64,000 nt of DNA from CAZMNY01 sp964567745 (GTDB taxonomy: Bacteria; Planctomycetota; Planctomycetia; Pirellulales; Pirellulaceae): assembly GCA_964567745.1 (NCBI GenBank), contig CAZMNY010000006.1:204135-268134 (forward strand). The letters are read 5' to 3'. A program made the position numbers and the translations under genes. Shown here one piece after another: positions 43,209 to 52,398 of this stretch. Each line of letters opens with the position of its first letter. The first letter of the stretch is position 1. The notes beneath the pieces are model-generated. The model was not told the origin of the DNA and ran no database searches. It was given only the letters and a program-made list of their open reading frames with translations.

Positions 43209-46200
43209 TCATTTATTGAGCGCCTCGTCGAGGTTCATAATTTGGTTACAGACCAGAGTCCAGGCGGCCAGTTCATCGACGACAAGGCTCGCATCAGCCT
43301 TTGAATCACCGACGCCGATCAGCAACTTGGCGTCGGCCTTGTGATCGACGTAATACGCCATCAAGTCTTTCTTGCTAGTCAGAATGATCTCGCGTTCTCG
43401 GTCAATTGGCGAGCGAGCGAGAACTCGACCGACAATAAAATCGACGATCTTCGTCTCTTCTTTGCCGCCGGCCTTCATCGCGTTTTCCGCCAGCCGCCGC
43501 GCCGCTTCGACGAACTGCGGATCGTTCAACGTCACGAGCGCCTGCAGCGGCGTGTTCGTTCGCTCGCGACGAACCGTGCAGACCTCGCGACTCGGAGCGT
43601 TAAACGCCTCAAGGCTCGGCGGCGGCGCCATTCGTTTCCAGAAATGGTAGAGCGTACGTCGATAGAGGTTTTCACCTTTGTCTTGGACATAGTTTCGAGT
43701 GTCTCCGCCGGGCAGTCCGACGATGTCCCAGATGCCTTCAGGTTGATACGGTTTGACGCCGGGCCCATACATTTTCGCCGAGAGGAGTTCGCTCGCAGCG
43801 AGCGCACAATCTCTCACCATTTCCGCGTCCATGCGAAAACGCGGGCCGCGTGAGAGAAAAACATTGTCGCGGTCTTTCTCCAACTTGAGAGGCGTTGCAG
43901 CAGCGGATTGCCGGTAGGTCGCGCTCATCAAGATCTGCTTGAAGAATCGCTTCACGTCCCAGCCCTCTTCGCGAAACTCGACCGCCAAGTAGTCAAGCAA
44001 CCCTGGGTGACTCGGCGGCGCGCCCATCACGCCGAAGTTCTCTGTGGTGCTGACAATGCCCTGGCCAAAGACCTGCTGCCAAAATCGATTGACCGTCACA
44101 CGCACCGTCAGTGGATTCGATTCGTCCACGATCCACTTGGCCAAACCAAGCCGATTGGCCGGGGCGCCTCTGGGCATCGCGTGGAGCGCAGTCGGAGTTG
44201 CCGCCGAGACTTTCTCACCCGGCTTGTCGTATTGACCTCGCATCAAGATGAATGCCACTGGCATGCTGTTGGGTTTTTCAACTTGGATGTGGGTAACAGG
44301 ACTTCGATCCCTAATCGCTTTCTGTTCCGCTTCCAAGTTGGCGAGTGTCGTCGAGAGACTTTGATATTGCGAATCGCGCGTTGCAAGAAAATGTTCGTAT
44401 AGCGACGCTTTTTGTTTCGGCGTGCGTTTGTCAGCCGCGGTCGCCAACCCCGCTCGAAGCAGACCGATGTCGGCAATCGACTTAACTTCTGCGGGAGCGA
44501 GCAAGCGCTCGTAGATTCGCACATCCTGAACGCTGCCGCCCTCAAAGACAGCTCCATCGCTCCGCTGTCCGATACGAAGAGGCGTCTTAGCTCGAATCGA
44601 CGCGTCGGCTTTTAACGAGTTCCGCTCGACGTTGAGCTTCTCTTCTTTGCCGTTGATGAAGATCTTAACTCCGGCGGGTTTTCCCGAGCCGTCGTACGTC
44701 GCAAACACGTGCTGCCATTTGCCGGGAGTGACCGCGTTGCCTCGTGTCGCAACCTTCAGTCCGTTGTCGGGCCAATCGCCAATGATGTGGACGGCAAAGC
44801 CGCCATTGTTCTGCCACAGGTCCCAGCCTCGATGACGGTTCTTTTCGTTCATGCGAGCGATAATGCCGCCCATCATGTCCTTGCCAATACACTGCACCCA
44901 GGCGCCGTAGCTGAACTTTTGATCTTTAGAAAAGTCGCCTAAGTCGCCGAGGTCGAAAGTGGCGCCGGTTTTGAGAACCGCCGCCGGGCCAAGCTTGCCG
45001 CCCGCGTCCCATTTCACATCACTTCTCGTCGCGAAATGGTCTTGCGTGTCGATCAAACTGGCAACCTCGTTTCCATCACCTTCGTTGAGCGCAATATGAA
45101 CGACGAGTCCGTCGGTTGGCAGATCCTCGTCAAGCGATTCGGAGGTCGCCGGCGCCAACCACTTCTGGTATTCGCCGCGTGCGTTCTTCTTGCGCTGGTC
45201 TCGCAACGACTTGGCTTTCACAATCTCATTGGGAAGCGCCGTCCATCGAGGCTTGTCCGCCATCGACGGCACCATTCGAACGGGACCTCGACCATCCTTG
45301 ACGTTTCCGTCTTTCGCCAATTGCGTAGTATTGGCAAAGTACGCCGCGAGCGAGTAATAATCCTTCATGGTAAAGGGATCAAACTTGTGATCGTGGCACT
45401 GGCCGCAGTTGGTTGTCAGGCCGAGATAAACCCAACCCAACGTTTGCACTCGATCGGCGGCGTAGTTGGCGAGATTCTCCGCGTCGATCGTGCCTCCCTC
45501 GTTTGTCGTGATGTTACACCGTTGAAATCCGGTCGCGATCAGCTGATCGACGGTCGGATTCGGCAACAAGTCGCCCGCAATTTGCTCGACAGTAAATCGA
45601 TCGAATGGCTGGTTGGCGTTGAAAGAGCGAATCAGCCAGTCGCGATAGGGCCACATCTCGCGATAGTTGTCGAAATGCAAACCGTGCGTATCGCCGTACC
45701 TTGCCGCGTCGAGCCAATAGCGCGCGCGATGCTCGCCCCAGGCCGTTGATTTCATCAGTCGGTCAATCAAGTCGGAGAGCGCCGCATCGCCTCGATTCTT
45801 GTAAGCGGAGGCGAACGTTGCGGCATCTTCAGGCGTTGGCGGTAGCCCGGTGATGTCCAAGTGCAATCGTCGGCAGAGCGTAACCGCGTCCGCTTCGACT
45901 GCGGGCGACAACCCGAGGCTTTCGAGTCTGGCGAGCACGAAGTAGTCTATCGGGTTTTTCGGCCACGTTTTTTGTTTTACGGTGGGGAGTTTCGGTTTCT
46001 GCGGAACGAGGAACGACCAGTTCCGTTGATATTCCGCCCCCTCGGCAACCCAACGCTTGAGCATCTCTTTCTGGCTCGCCGTCAGCGTCTTCTTTGTCTC
46101 GAGCGGCGGCATGACCAGTTCGTCATCATCCGAGAAAATTCTCGCAACCAATTCGCTCTCCGCTGGTTGGCCAGCCGTAATCGCGCCCATGTCAATCGCC

Positions 46201-46394
46201 GAGTCGCGCTGGTCAAGTCGCAAGTCCGCTTTCCGCGAAGCGCTATCCGGTCCGTGGCAAGCGAAACATTGATTCGCCAGAATCGGCCGGATATCCCGAT
46301 TGAAACTCAACGGCTCGTCCGCGCGGCTGGTAATAGTTGAAATGCAAGTCGCAAGCATCGCGGCAAGACAAATCAGGGACGGTGTGCGGAGCAT
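43209..46394 (-). CDS. PSD1 protein with LamG insert, pair C
   Basis: 1061 residues from the ATG at 46394 (GAGGA upstream; the 46424 start adds ten charged residues and has no site). Signal peptide, then cytochrome-c-like CFACHGPDSASRKADLRLD, DUF1549 (RLHLDITGLPPTPEDAATF; CGQCHDHKFDPFTM), DUF1553 (VNRFWQQVFGQGIVSTTENF) to the end. Between DUF1549 and DUF1553, at about 425-635, lies a LamG/concanavalin-like domain: GLVVHIALNEGDGNEV, FSYGAWVQC, WQHVFATYDG and VKIFINGKEEKL. That type of domain commonly binds glycans. First gene of pair C. Confidence 0.88.
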   Translation of the reverse strand: MLRTPSLICLAAMLATCISTITSRADEPLSFNRDIRPILANQCFACHGPDSASRKADLRLDQRDSAIDMGAITAGQPAESELVARIFSDDDELVMPPLETKKTLTASQKEMLKRWVAEGAEYQRNWSFLVPQKPKLPTVKQKTWPKNPIDYFVLARLESLGLSPAVEADAVTLCRRLHLDITGLPPTPEDAATFASAYKNRGDAALSDLIDRLMKSTAWGEHRARYWLDAARYGDTHGLHFDNYREMWPYRDWLIRSFNANQPFDRFTVEQIAGDLLPNPTVDQLIATGFQRCNITTNEGGTIDAENLANYAADRVQTLGWVYLGLTTNCGQCHDHKFDPFTMKDYYSLAAYFANTTQLAKDGNVKDGRGPVRMVPSMADKPRWTALPNEIVKAKSLRDQRKKNARGEYQKWLAPATSESLDEDLPTDGLVVHIALNEGDGNEVASLIDTQDHFATRSDVKWDAGGKLGPAAVLKTGATFDLGDLGDFSKDQKFSYGAWVQCIGKDMMGGIIARMNEKNRHRGWDLWQNNGGFAVHIIGDWPDNGLKVATRGNAVTPGKWQHVFATYDGSGKPAGVKIFINGKEEKLNVERNSLKADASIRAKTPLRIGQRSDGAVFEGGSVQDVRIYERLLAPAEVKSIADIGLLRAGLATAADKRTPKQKASLYEHFLATRDSQYQSLSTTLANLEAEQKAIRDRSPVTHIQVEKPNSMPVAFILMRGQYDKPGEKVSAATPTALHAMPRGAPANRLGLAKWIVDESNPLTVRVTVNRFWQQVFGQGIVSTTENFGVMGAPPSHPGLLDYLAVEFREEGWDVKRFFKQILMSATYRQSAAATPLKLEKDRDNVFLSRGPRFRMDAEMVRDCALAASELLSAKMYGPGVKPYQPEGIWDIVGLPGGDTRNYVQDKGENLYRRTLYHFWKRMAPPPSLEAFNAPSREVCTVRRERTNTPLQALVTLNDPQFVEAARRLAENAMKAGGKEETKIVDFIVGRVLARSPIDREREIILTSKKDLMAYYVDHKADAKLLIGVGDSKADASLVVDELAAWTLVCNQIMNLDEALNK

Positions 46395-46977
46395 TGCCTT
46401 TTTCCTCGGGCGGAAGTCGGTCATTCAGAATTCAATCAATCAGGGGCAACTGATTGCGAGCGTCTTAGGTGGGAGTGGATCAAGTCCACTGGGCCGTAGG
46501 TGGGAGCCACTATTATGCGCGGAGGTCAACAGGGCGTCTATAAAGCGAGCTGGTAATGGGATGTCGTTGGTCTTGCCATGCGTCGAGCCAGCTACAAAAA
46601 ACACAAAAAGACGCAAGAACAAAGTCCGTTGTTTTCCAGCTCATCGTTTTACCCGCCGCCTCAGGCAAGGATGCGAAACGACTTTGCCACTATTCCAGGA
46701 CAAGACGTTCATAAAAGCTGGAATCCCCAGCCACGAATTTTTGAGTCGACAACAAAGATAGCGGGATCGTTTAACCCGCCGCCGCAGGCAAGGAACGGCC
46801 ACACACCCCTATTCCGAGATAACTTACCCGGTATCACTACGTCCTATCCTCGGTCTTCGGGATTGTTAACGAGACGAGAAGCCCGGACAATATGGCTACG
46901 TCGACAGCCTCATACACAACCTCAACGCGCAAAGCAGACGGCGTCGAGCTGCGAGATATAGGTAAGGAACGGGATCG
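46395..46977. other. 583-base intergenic region with 28-bp direct repeats
   Basis: No gene seen. Two 28-base copies (46644-46671 and 46767-46794) share TCGTTT, ACCCGCCGCC and CAGGCAAGGA and differ at two positions. A smaller pair, TAGGTGGGAG, occurs near 46468 and 46497. The divergent promoters of the PSD1 gene (left) and the zinc-PLC-like gene (right) must lie here. A GGTAAGGAACGG tract stands just before the right-hand start. Confidence 0.6.
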
Positions 46978-48036
46978 ATGAGTGGAATCGTTGGGCATGT
47001 GATGTACGCCGTGCTGGCTGAGAAGGCGGCCAAGCAACGCAAGTTGCCGATCGCTCCAGTCATTCGGCGGCACTATGCGAGCTACCTCTGCGCGGCCTAT
47101 TTGGGTTGCGATGTGCAGACCATGCCGGAAGCGATCTGCATCGATACGGGCAAGGAAGTTGGCTACGGCACGGCACCGCTTGAGAAGAGTCCGCTCACTG
47201 GTGGCAAGATGAAACCTTGGTCGCTGAAGTTTGGCGACTCACAGTTTCGGCCTCGCGAAATTCACACCATGTTTTACGGTCGTGCTCATTTGGTCTTCGG
47301 TTGGTCCAAGTCGCAGCGGGAGCACACCGTTCCGTGGGATCACCTGGCCGATTACATCGCCAACGTGGTGGAAGACGCCGTGGCGTTCTTCGGGCCGGGC
47401 GAGAGGCAATTGGCCTACCTGTTTGGTTGGGCCGCCCACATTGTCGGCGACAGCTTAATAAAATCGATTCACGATGGAGTCGACCTCTTTCTGCTCGACG
47501 GAAAATACACTCCGCGCAATCGGCCCATCCAGGATTTGGTTACCGTGCACGAAATCGGCCGCAAAGAGCTGCGGCTCAACTGGCCGGATCTGCTGAGTGA
47601 CCTTGTCGATACACCGGTCGAGCCGGTCCAATTTCACTACATGCGAGTCGCCGCGCGTCGCGGTCGATTGGCGAAGGACTTTCCAAACGCCTGGACCCCG
47701 GAAGCTCAGCCGCTGCTCGCAAAAGTGCTGGCCGAAAACCGACGTTACCAAAAGATCCGCAATCCGCGTTTGCTAAAACAATACGCACTGAAGAAGACGC
47801 GAAGCGGATGGACCTGCGACAATGAACTGAGTCGTCGAACAGGCGGTCTGACGTATCAAGAGATGGTCGCCATGGCCGACAACGTTGGGTTCCGCCACGC
47901 CCTGTGGCAAATGGGAGAGGCGATCGCGAATGTGTTCGAACGGGTTGTTGAACGTCAGCCGCTGCTGCAGGAGCTGCCGATCGACGATGAACCGTCGTGG
48001 TCTCAAATAACGAAGCGATGGAAGAAGGAAGCGTAG
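46978..48036 (+). CDS. Zinc-dependent phospholipase C-like protein
   Basis: 352 residues, no signal peptide. The helical core with GERQLAYLFGWAAHIVGDSL followed by an H-D pair (KSIHDGVDLF) resembles the metal-binding helix of zinc-dependent phospholipase C/nuclease S1-like proteins (GW-x-x-H-x-x-x-D). An N-terminal HVMYAVLAEKA and a conserved His in IHTMFYGRAHL may give further ligands. Activity is inferred only; many members of this family are uncharacterised. Four bases separate it from the PQQ-propeller gene, so the two form an operon, perhaps with the phosphoesterase next in line. Confidence 0.55.
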   Translation: MSGIVGHVMYAVLAEKAAKQRKLPIAPVIRRHYASYLCAAYLGCDVQTMPEAICIDTGKEVGYGTAPLEKSPLTGGKMKPWSLKFGDSQFRPREIHTMFYGRAHLVFGWSKSQREHTVPWDHLADYIANVVEDAVAFFGPGERQLAYLFGWAAHIVGDSLIKSIHDGVDLFLLDGKYTPRNRPIQDLVTVHEIGRKELRLNWPDLLSDLVDTPVEPVQFHYMRVAARRGRLAKDFPNAWTPEAQPLLAKVLAENRRYQKIRNPRLLKQYALKKTRSGWTCDNELSRRTGGLTYQEMVAMADNVGFRHALWQMGEAIANVFERVVERQPLLQELPIDDEPSWSQITKRWKKEA

Positions 48037-48040
48037 CAAG

Positions 48041-51000
48041 ATGATGCAACACGAAACTCGAGTCGCCAATCGTTTCAGCACTTTTGGACTGATTGCTGCG
48101 ATTACCGCATACTGCCTCATGCTCGCATCGGGAGTTGCTTCCGCCGCCGATTGGCCTACGTACCGCGGCGATCAGTCGCGTTCCGGCTATACATCGGAAG
48201 ATTTTCCCAACCAGTTGCAACTGCGCTGGACGTTTCGCTCGACTCAACCGCCTAGCCCCGCGTGGCCGAGGTCGCAGCGAATGCATTACGACTCGGTCTA
48301 CGAACCAATCGTGATTGGCGATTTGGTTGTGTTTGCAAGTTCGTCCGAAGACAAAGTCGTCGCGATCGATTCGCAATCCGGCGTTGTTCGTTGGGAGTTT
48401 TTTTGCGGCGGACCGATTCGCTTCGCTCCCGTCGGATGGCGTGATCGCGTGTTCGTTGCGAGCGATGACGGCTGGCTCTACGCGATCGAATTGAATGGCG
48501 GGCGTGTGATTTGGAAACACCGCGGCGGGCCCGATGACCGAACCGTTTTGGGCAATGAGCGAGTGATTTCGCATTGGCCTGCGCGTGGCGGCCCCGTAGT
48601 CGTCGATGACACCGTCTACTTCGCGGCTGGTATCTGGCCCAGCGATGGCGTCTACCTTCACGCTCTCGATGCGGAGTCAGGCGACCGCAAATGGACGAAC
48701 GACCGCACTGGCGGACTCGAGATGGATCAGCCCCACGGCGGTGCCCGAGCCAAGAGCGGCGTCTCGGCTCAGGGATATTTGCTTGCCGATGAGAAACAGC
48801 TTTTCGTTCCGACGGGCCGAGCTGTACCGGCCGCATTCGATCGTAGCACCGGGAAATTGCAGTACTATCACTTGCAGAAAAACCAACAACGCGGCGGCTC
48901 GTGGGCCATGCTCACCGACCGCTATCTGCTCAATTCGGGATGCCTGTTCGACCGCCAATCCGGCGACCTCATCTCGCAAGTTGGCATCGGACTCGCCGTC
49001 GCGACGCCCAACGGAATCGTGCGTGCGGAAGGCTCATCGTTGTCGGAGTACCGCTGGAAAACGATCAAGCGGGCCGATCGCAAAGGCAAGCTTGTCGAGA
49101 CACGCGCGCTCGAGAAAACAAGGCTTATCGACTGCGAACATGATGTGTTGAACTTCATCGTTACCGGCAGCGACGCGGTCTGCGGCGAGAATGGTCGAGT
49201 TTGCGCGATTGACTACTCGAGGCAGCGCAATACCTGGTGGTCCCACAATGTCGAGGGCCGCGCGCTTGGCTTGGCGTATGCAAACGGAAAACTGATCGTC
49301 AGCACGGACCTAGGCATTGTCTATTGTTTCGATGGCGAACCGAACCAGCTCGGGGTAGCTCGGCAACCGACGAAAGAAGAACGCCAAACCGATGTCGCAG
49401 CAAACGCCGACTACGCTCAAGCGGCGGCCAAGATTATCGCCAAGTCGGGCATTACCGATGGCTTCTGCGTCGACCTCGACTGCGGCGACGGACAACTAGC
49501 GATCGCGCTGGCGAAGCAGAGCAACCTTCACATCTGTGCGGTACAGAAGAACGCCGACGCGGTCGCAAGAATTCGCCGAACCGCTTCCGAGGCGGGCTTG
49601 TACGGATCGCGAATTACCGTCGTGCTGGCGGACCCCAGCAAGTCAAACTTGCCCAAGCAGTTCGCCAATCTCGTCGTCTCATCGCAATCGCTGAGTCAGC
49701 AAATCGAGCCGGCAGTGGAACGCGAGGCTGAGCGACTTCAACGCCCCTACGGCGGCGTCATTTGCATGGGGCGAACAGATAACCTGACGGCAAGCGTCCG
49801 CGGCGCGTTGGCCGGCGCCGGCAGTTGGACTCATCAAAACGCAAACCCGGCAAACACAATCTGCTCAATGGATCGACTCGTCAAAGGCCCGCTCGAGATG
49901 AGTTGGTTTCGAGATGTCGATTTTGAATTGCCTAATCGACACGGACAGGGCCCGGCGCCGCTATTCAATCAAGGCGTAATGATCGTCGGCGGACTCGACG
50001 GCCTCTGCGCACTCGACGCATACAACGGCAGGACGATGTGGACGTTTCGACTGGACGCAAACTTGCGCGATTACGATGGCATTCATCACGATGTCGGCGT
50101 TGGCGAAACGGGAAGCAACTTTTGCGTCGGAGCCGACAGCGTCTACATCAAGGCCGCCGACAAGTGCTTCCGTATCGACCTCCAAGCCGGAAAACAACTG
50201 GCTGCTTTCGAATTGCCGCCAGCAAGCGGCGACGCGAAGCGAGCCTGGGGTTACATCGCAGTCAGCGACGGCACGCTTTTCGGCAGCGTGGCCAACGTCG
50301 AACATACCGTCAGCCCGCGTTACAAGCTCAGCAAGTTGTACACAGAATCAAAATCGCTTTTTGCCATCGACGTCAAAAGCGGGAAACAGAAGTGGCACTA
50401 CCAACCACAACACTCGATTCGGAACAATGCAATCGCGATTGCGGCGGGAGCCGTCTACTTGGTCGATCGCCCTTTGATCATGGCCGATCGCATTACGAAC
50501 CCGCGTCGGAACGGACGGCATCGCCCGTTGCTCAAAGCCGAGGAGCAACCGGCTGGCTACCTGATTTCTTTGGACGCCGCGACGGGCAAAGAACGCTGGC
50601 GTCAAGGCGACGACATTTTCGGCACTCAGCTCGCCGTCAGTGAAGAACACGGCGTGGTACTGATGAATTACCAGGCGGTGAGGCACGGGTTCTTCAAGCT
50701 CCCGTCCGAAATAGGCGGGCGCATCGCCGCGATCGATTCATCCAGTGGCAAACGGATTTGGAATGCGAAAGCCGATTACAAGACTCGGCCGCTGATCAAG
50801 GACGACATTGTCTATGCACAAGGCGGTGCCTGGAAACTGAAGAGCGGCGAACCTCAGCCATTCGAGCTTGAGCGATCGTACGGCTGCGGGCAGATTTCTG
50901 CGGGCGCCAACATGATGCTCTTCCGCAGCGGAACGCTTGGATACCTCGATATGTCGCGTTCCGCCGGCACAGAGAACTACGGCGGCATTCGCACTAGCTG

Positions 51001-51112
51001 TTGGATCAACGCAATCCCGGCAGGCGGACTCGTGCTCGTACCTGACGGTTCGACTAAGTGCCGCTGCAGCTATCAAATGCAAGCCTGGTTCGCGCTGCGC
51101 GAGCGAGAATGA
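48041..51112 (+). CDS. Exported PQQ-type beta-propeller with inserted methyltransferase domain
   Basis: 1023 residues. Signal peptide to about residue 36 (AITAYCLMLASGVASAA). Propeller blades follow with the usual DWPTYRGDQSRSGY start and repeats of VVAIDSQSGVVRW type, LYAIELNGGRVIW and LHALDAESGDRKW. At about 450-580 a Rossmann-like stretch interrupts the propeller: FCVDLDCGDGQLAIALAK (SAM-binding loop form), ITVVLADPSKSNLPKQF and YGGVICMGR. Propeller blades then resume (LCALDAYNGRTMWTF, SLDAATGKERW). No methylation substrate can be inferred. Such composite proteins may be typical of the phylum. It is in operon with the zinc-PLC-like gene. Confidence 0.85.
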   Translation: MMQHETRVANRFSTFGLIAAITAYCLMLASGVASAADWPTYRGDQSRSGYTSEDFPNQLQLRWTFRSTQPPSPAWPRSQRMHYDSVYEPIVIGDLVVFASSSEDKVVAIDSQSGVVRWEFFCGGPIRFAPVGWRDRVFVASDDGWLYAIELNGGRVIWKHRGGPDDRTVLGNERVISHWPARGGPVVVDDTVYFAAGIWPSDGVYLHALDAESGDRKWTNDRTGGLEMDQPHGGARAKSGVSAQGYLLADEKQLFVPTGRAVPAAFDRSTGKLQYYHLQKNQQRGGSWAMLTDRYLLNSGCLFDRQSGDLISQVGIGLAVATPNGIVRAEGSSLSEYRWKTIKRADRKGKLVETRALEKTRLIDCEHDVLNFIVTGSDAVCGENGRVCAIDYSRQRNTWWSHNVEGRALGLAYANGKLIVSTDLGIVYCFDGEPNQLGVARQPTKEERQTDVAANADYAQAAAKIIAKSGITDGFCVDLDCGDGQLAIALAKQSNLHICAVQKNADAVARIRRTASEAGLYGSRITVVLADPSKSNLPKQFANLVVSSQSLSQQIEPAVEREAERLQRPYGGVICMGRTDNLTASVRGALAGAGSWTHQNANPANTICSMDRLVKGPLEMSWFRDVDFELPNRHGQGPAPLFNQGVMIVGGLDGLCALDAYNGRTMWTFRLDANLRDYDGIHHDVGVGETGSNFCVGADSVYIKAADKCFRIDLQAGKQLAAFELPPASGDAKRAWGYIAVSDGTLFGSVANVEHTVSPRYKLSKLYTESKSLFAIDVKSGKQKWHYQPQHSIRNNAIAIAAGAVYLVDRPLIMADRITNPRRNGRHRPLLKAEEQPAGYLISLDAATGKERWRQGDDIFGTQLAVSEEHGVVLMNYQAVRHGFFKLPSEIGGRIAAIDSSSGKRIWNAKADYKTRPLIKDDIVYAQGGAWKLKSGEPQPFELERSYGCGQISAGANMMLFRSGTLGYLDMSRSAGTENYGGIRTSCWINAIPAGGLVLVPDGSTKCRCSYQMQAWFALRERE

Positions 51113-51160
51113 AAACGCGACATCGACGTCCAATTTAGTATGCCAGTGGAGAATGCCAGA

Positions 51161-52048
51161 ATGCGCGACCAACAACCGACTGTTCAGATCAATCGACGAG
51201 CCTACCTCAAGGGCGGCGCTCTGTTGCTGGCGACTTCCACACTCGACACGTCGAAGGCATTTGCCGATGACATCAAGACGCTCAACGTCGGCCTCGTCAC
51301 CGACCTGCACTATGCCGACAAGCCCGCCGCCGGCTCGCGTCACTATCGCGAGTCGCCTCAAAAACTGGCGGAAGCTGCTGAGCAATTCGGGCGAGACAAA
51401 CTGTCGATGCTCGTCGAGCTGGGCGATTTTGTCGACGCTGCTGATTCCGTCGCAAAAGAATTGGGCTACCTGAAACGCATCAATCGCGACTTCTCCGCTA
51501 TCTGCAAAGATCGGCACTACGTGCTGGGCAACCACTGCGTGCACACGTTGCGAAAGGAAGAGTTTCTCGAGACGGTCGAGAAGAAGAAGTCCTACTATTC
51601 GTTCGACAAAGGCGACTACCACTTTATCGTTCTCGACTCATGCTTCCGCAGCGATGGCGAGCCGTACGGGCGAAAGAACTTTGCTTGGACCGACCCCAAT
51701 GTTCCCGCGGCCGAGTTCGACTGGCTGAAGTCCGATCTGAAAGCGACCTCCAAGAAGACGATTGTGTTTGCCCACCAGCGTCTCGATGTCAGCAATCACT
51801 ACGGAGTCAAGAACGCGGCGGCCGTCCGCAAGCTGTTCGAAGAGTCAGGCAACGTACTTGCCGTCTTCCAAGGCCACAGCCACAAGAACGACGTGAAGGA
51901 CATTGAAGGGATTCACTACTGCACGCTGGTCGCCATGGTCGAAGGCTCCGGTGCCGCCAGCAGCGGCTACTCAGTGATGAAGCTCGGCGCAAATGGATCG
52001 ATCAAAATCTCTGGCTTCCGCAAGCAGTCCGGCTACGACTGGAAGTAG
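51161..52048 (+). CDS. Tat-exported metallophosphoesterase
   Basis: 295 residues from the ATG at 51161 with GGAG upstream (51140 is an alternative without one). Leader: NRRAYLKGGALLLATSTL, a twin-arginine signal. The calcineurin-like phosphoesterase motifs are in order: GLVTDLHYAD (D-x-H), LGDFVDAADS, LGNHCVHT (GNH with Cys where D/E is usual) and FQGHSHKND. It probably hydrolyses an extracytoplasmic phosphomono- or diester. It follows the PQQ propeller by 48 bases. The Cys after GNH is uncommon and may alter the acid residue of the active site. Confidence 0.88.
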   Translation: MRDQQPTVQINRRAYLKGGALLLATSTLDTSKAFADDIKTLNVGLVTDLHYADKPAAGSRHYRESPQKLAEAAEQFGRDKLSMLVELGDFVDAADSVAKELGYLKRINRDFSAICKDRHYVLGNHCVHTLRKEEFLETVEKKKSYYSFDKGDYHFIVLDSCFRSDGEPYGRKNFAWTDPNVPAAEFDWLKSDLKATSKKTIVFAHQRLDVSNHYGVKNAAAVRKLFEESGNVLAVFQGHSHKNDVKDIEGIHYCTLVAMVEGSGAASSGYSVMKLGANGSIKISGFRKQSGYDWK

Positions 52049-52183
52049 CAGAATTGGGTGTCACTGGCATTCAACAACCGGTGACAGGGGCCTCCAGCCT
52101 TTCAGCCGCAGCGGAAATCCGGTTTGGCTGACCGGTACGGACTTTGATCTATTGCAGCTTTGACGCTTCGGCACTGGCGAGGT

Positions 52184-52268
52184 AAGTGCAAAGTGGGCAG
52201 TGCAAAGTGAAAAATAATAAGAGGATTTGACTTCCGCCCCCAGACCCCAACGAGCTTGCTCGTTCGGT
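52184..52268. repeat. Composite dispersed repeat, minus orientation
   Basis: Read on the minus strand, this is the palindromic repeat ACCGAACGAGCAAGCTCGTT followed by GGGG (52268-52245), then about 35 bases, then a TTTGCACT tract with inverted-looking spacing (CACTTTGCACTGCCCACTTT, 52210-52184). Same two-part structure as at 23905-24097. It lies in a 350-base space before the MoxR operon, so its promoter is likely to the right of the repeat. No gene in 52049-52398. Confidence 0.75.
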
Positions 52269-52398
52269 AAAGCCCGTTGGGCTCGATCGGATTGTCGGTC
52301 GGAGCTCATTTCGCGAACCTGACGAGCTCTCGATTCTCCTATACGATAGATGAGGCAAGCGGAAATCGCTGGTAGGACAATCCGACGGGGCGAGCACA

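Noticed and set aside
43010..43344. Short frames reading NEQARWGL-type peptides near the dispersed repeats
   Set aside because: The peptide is just the translation of the palindromic repeat, and recurs at 23.9 and 52.2 kb in the same way.
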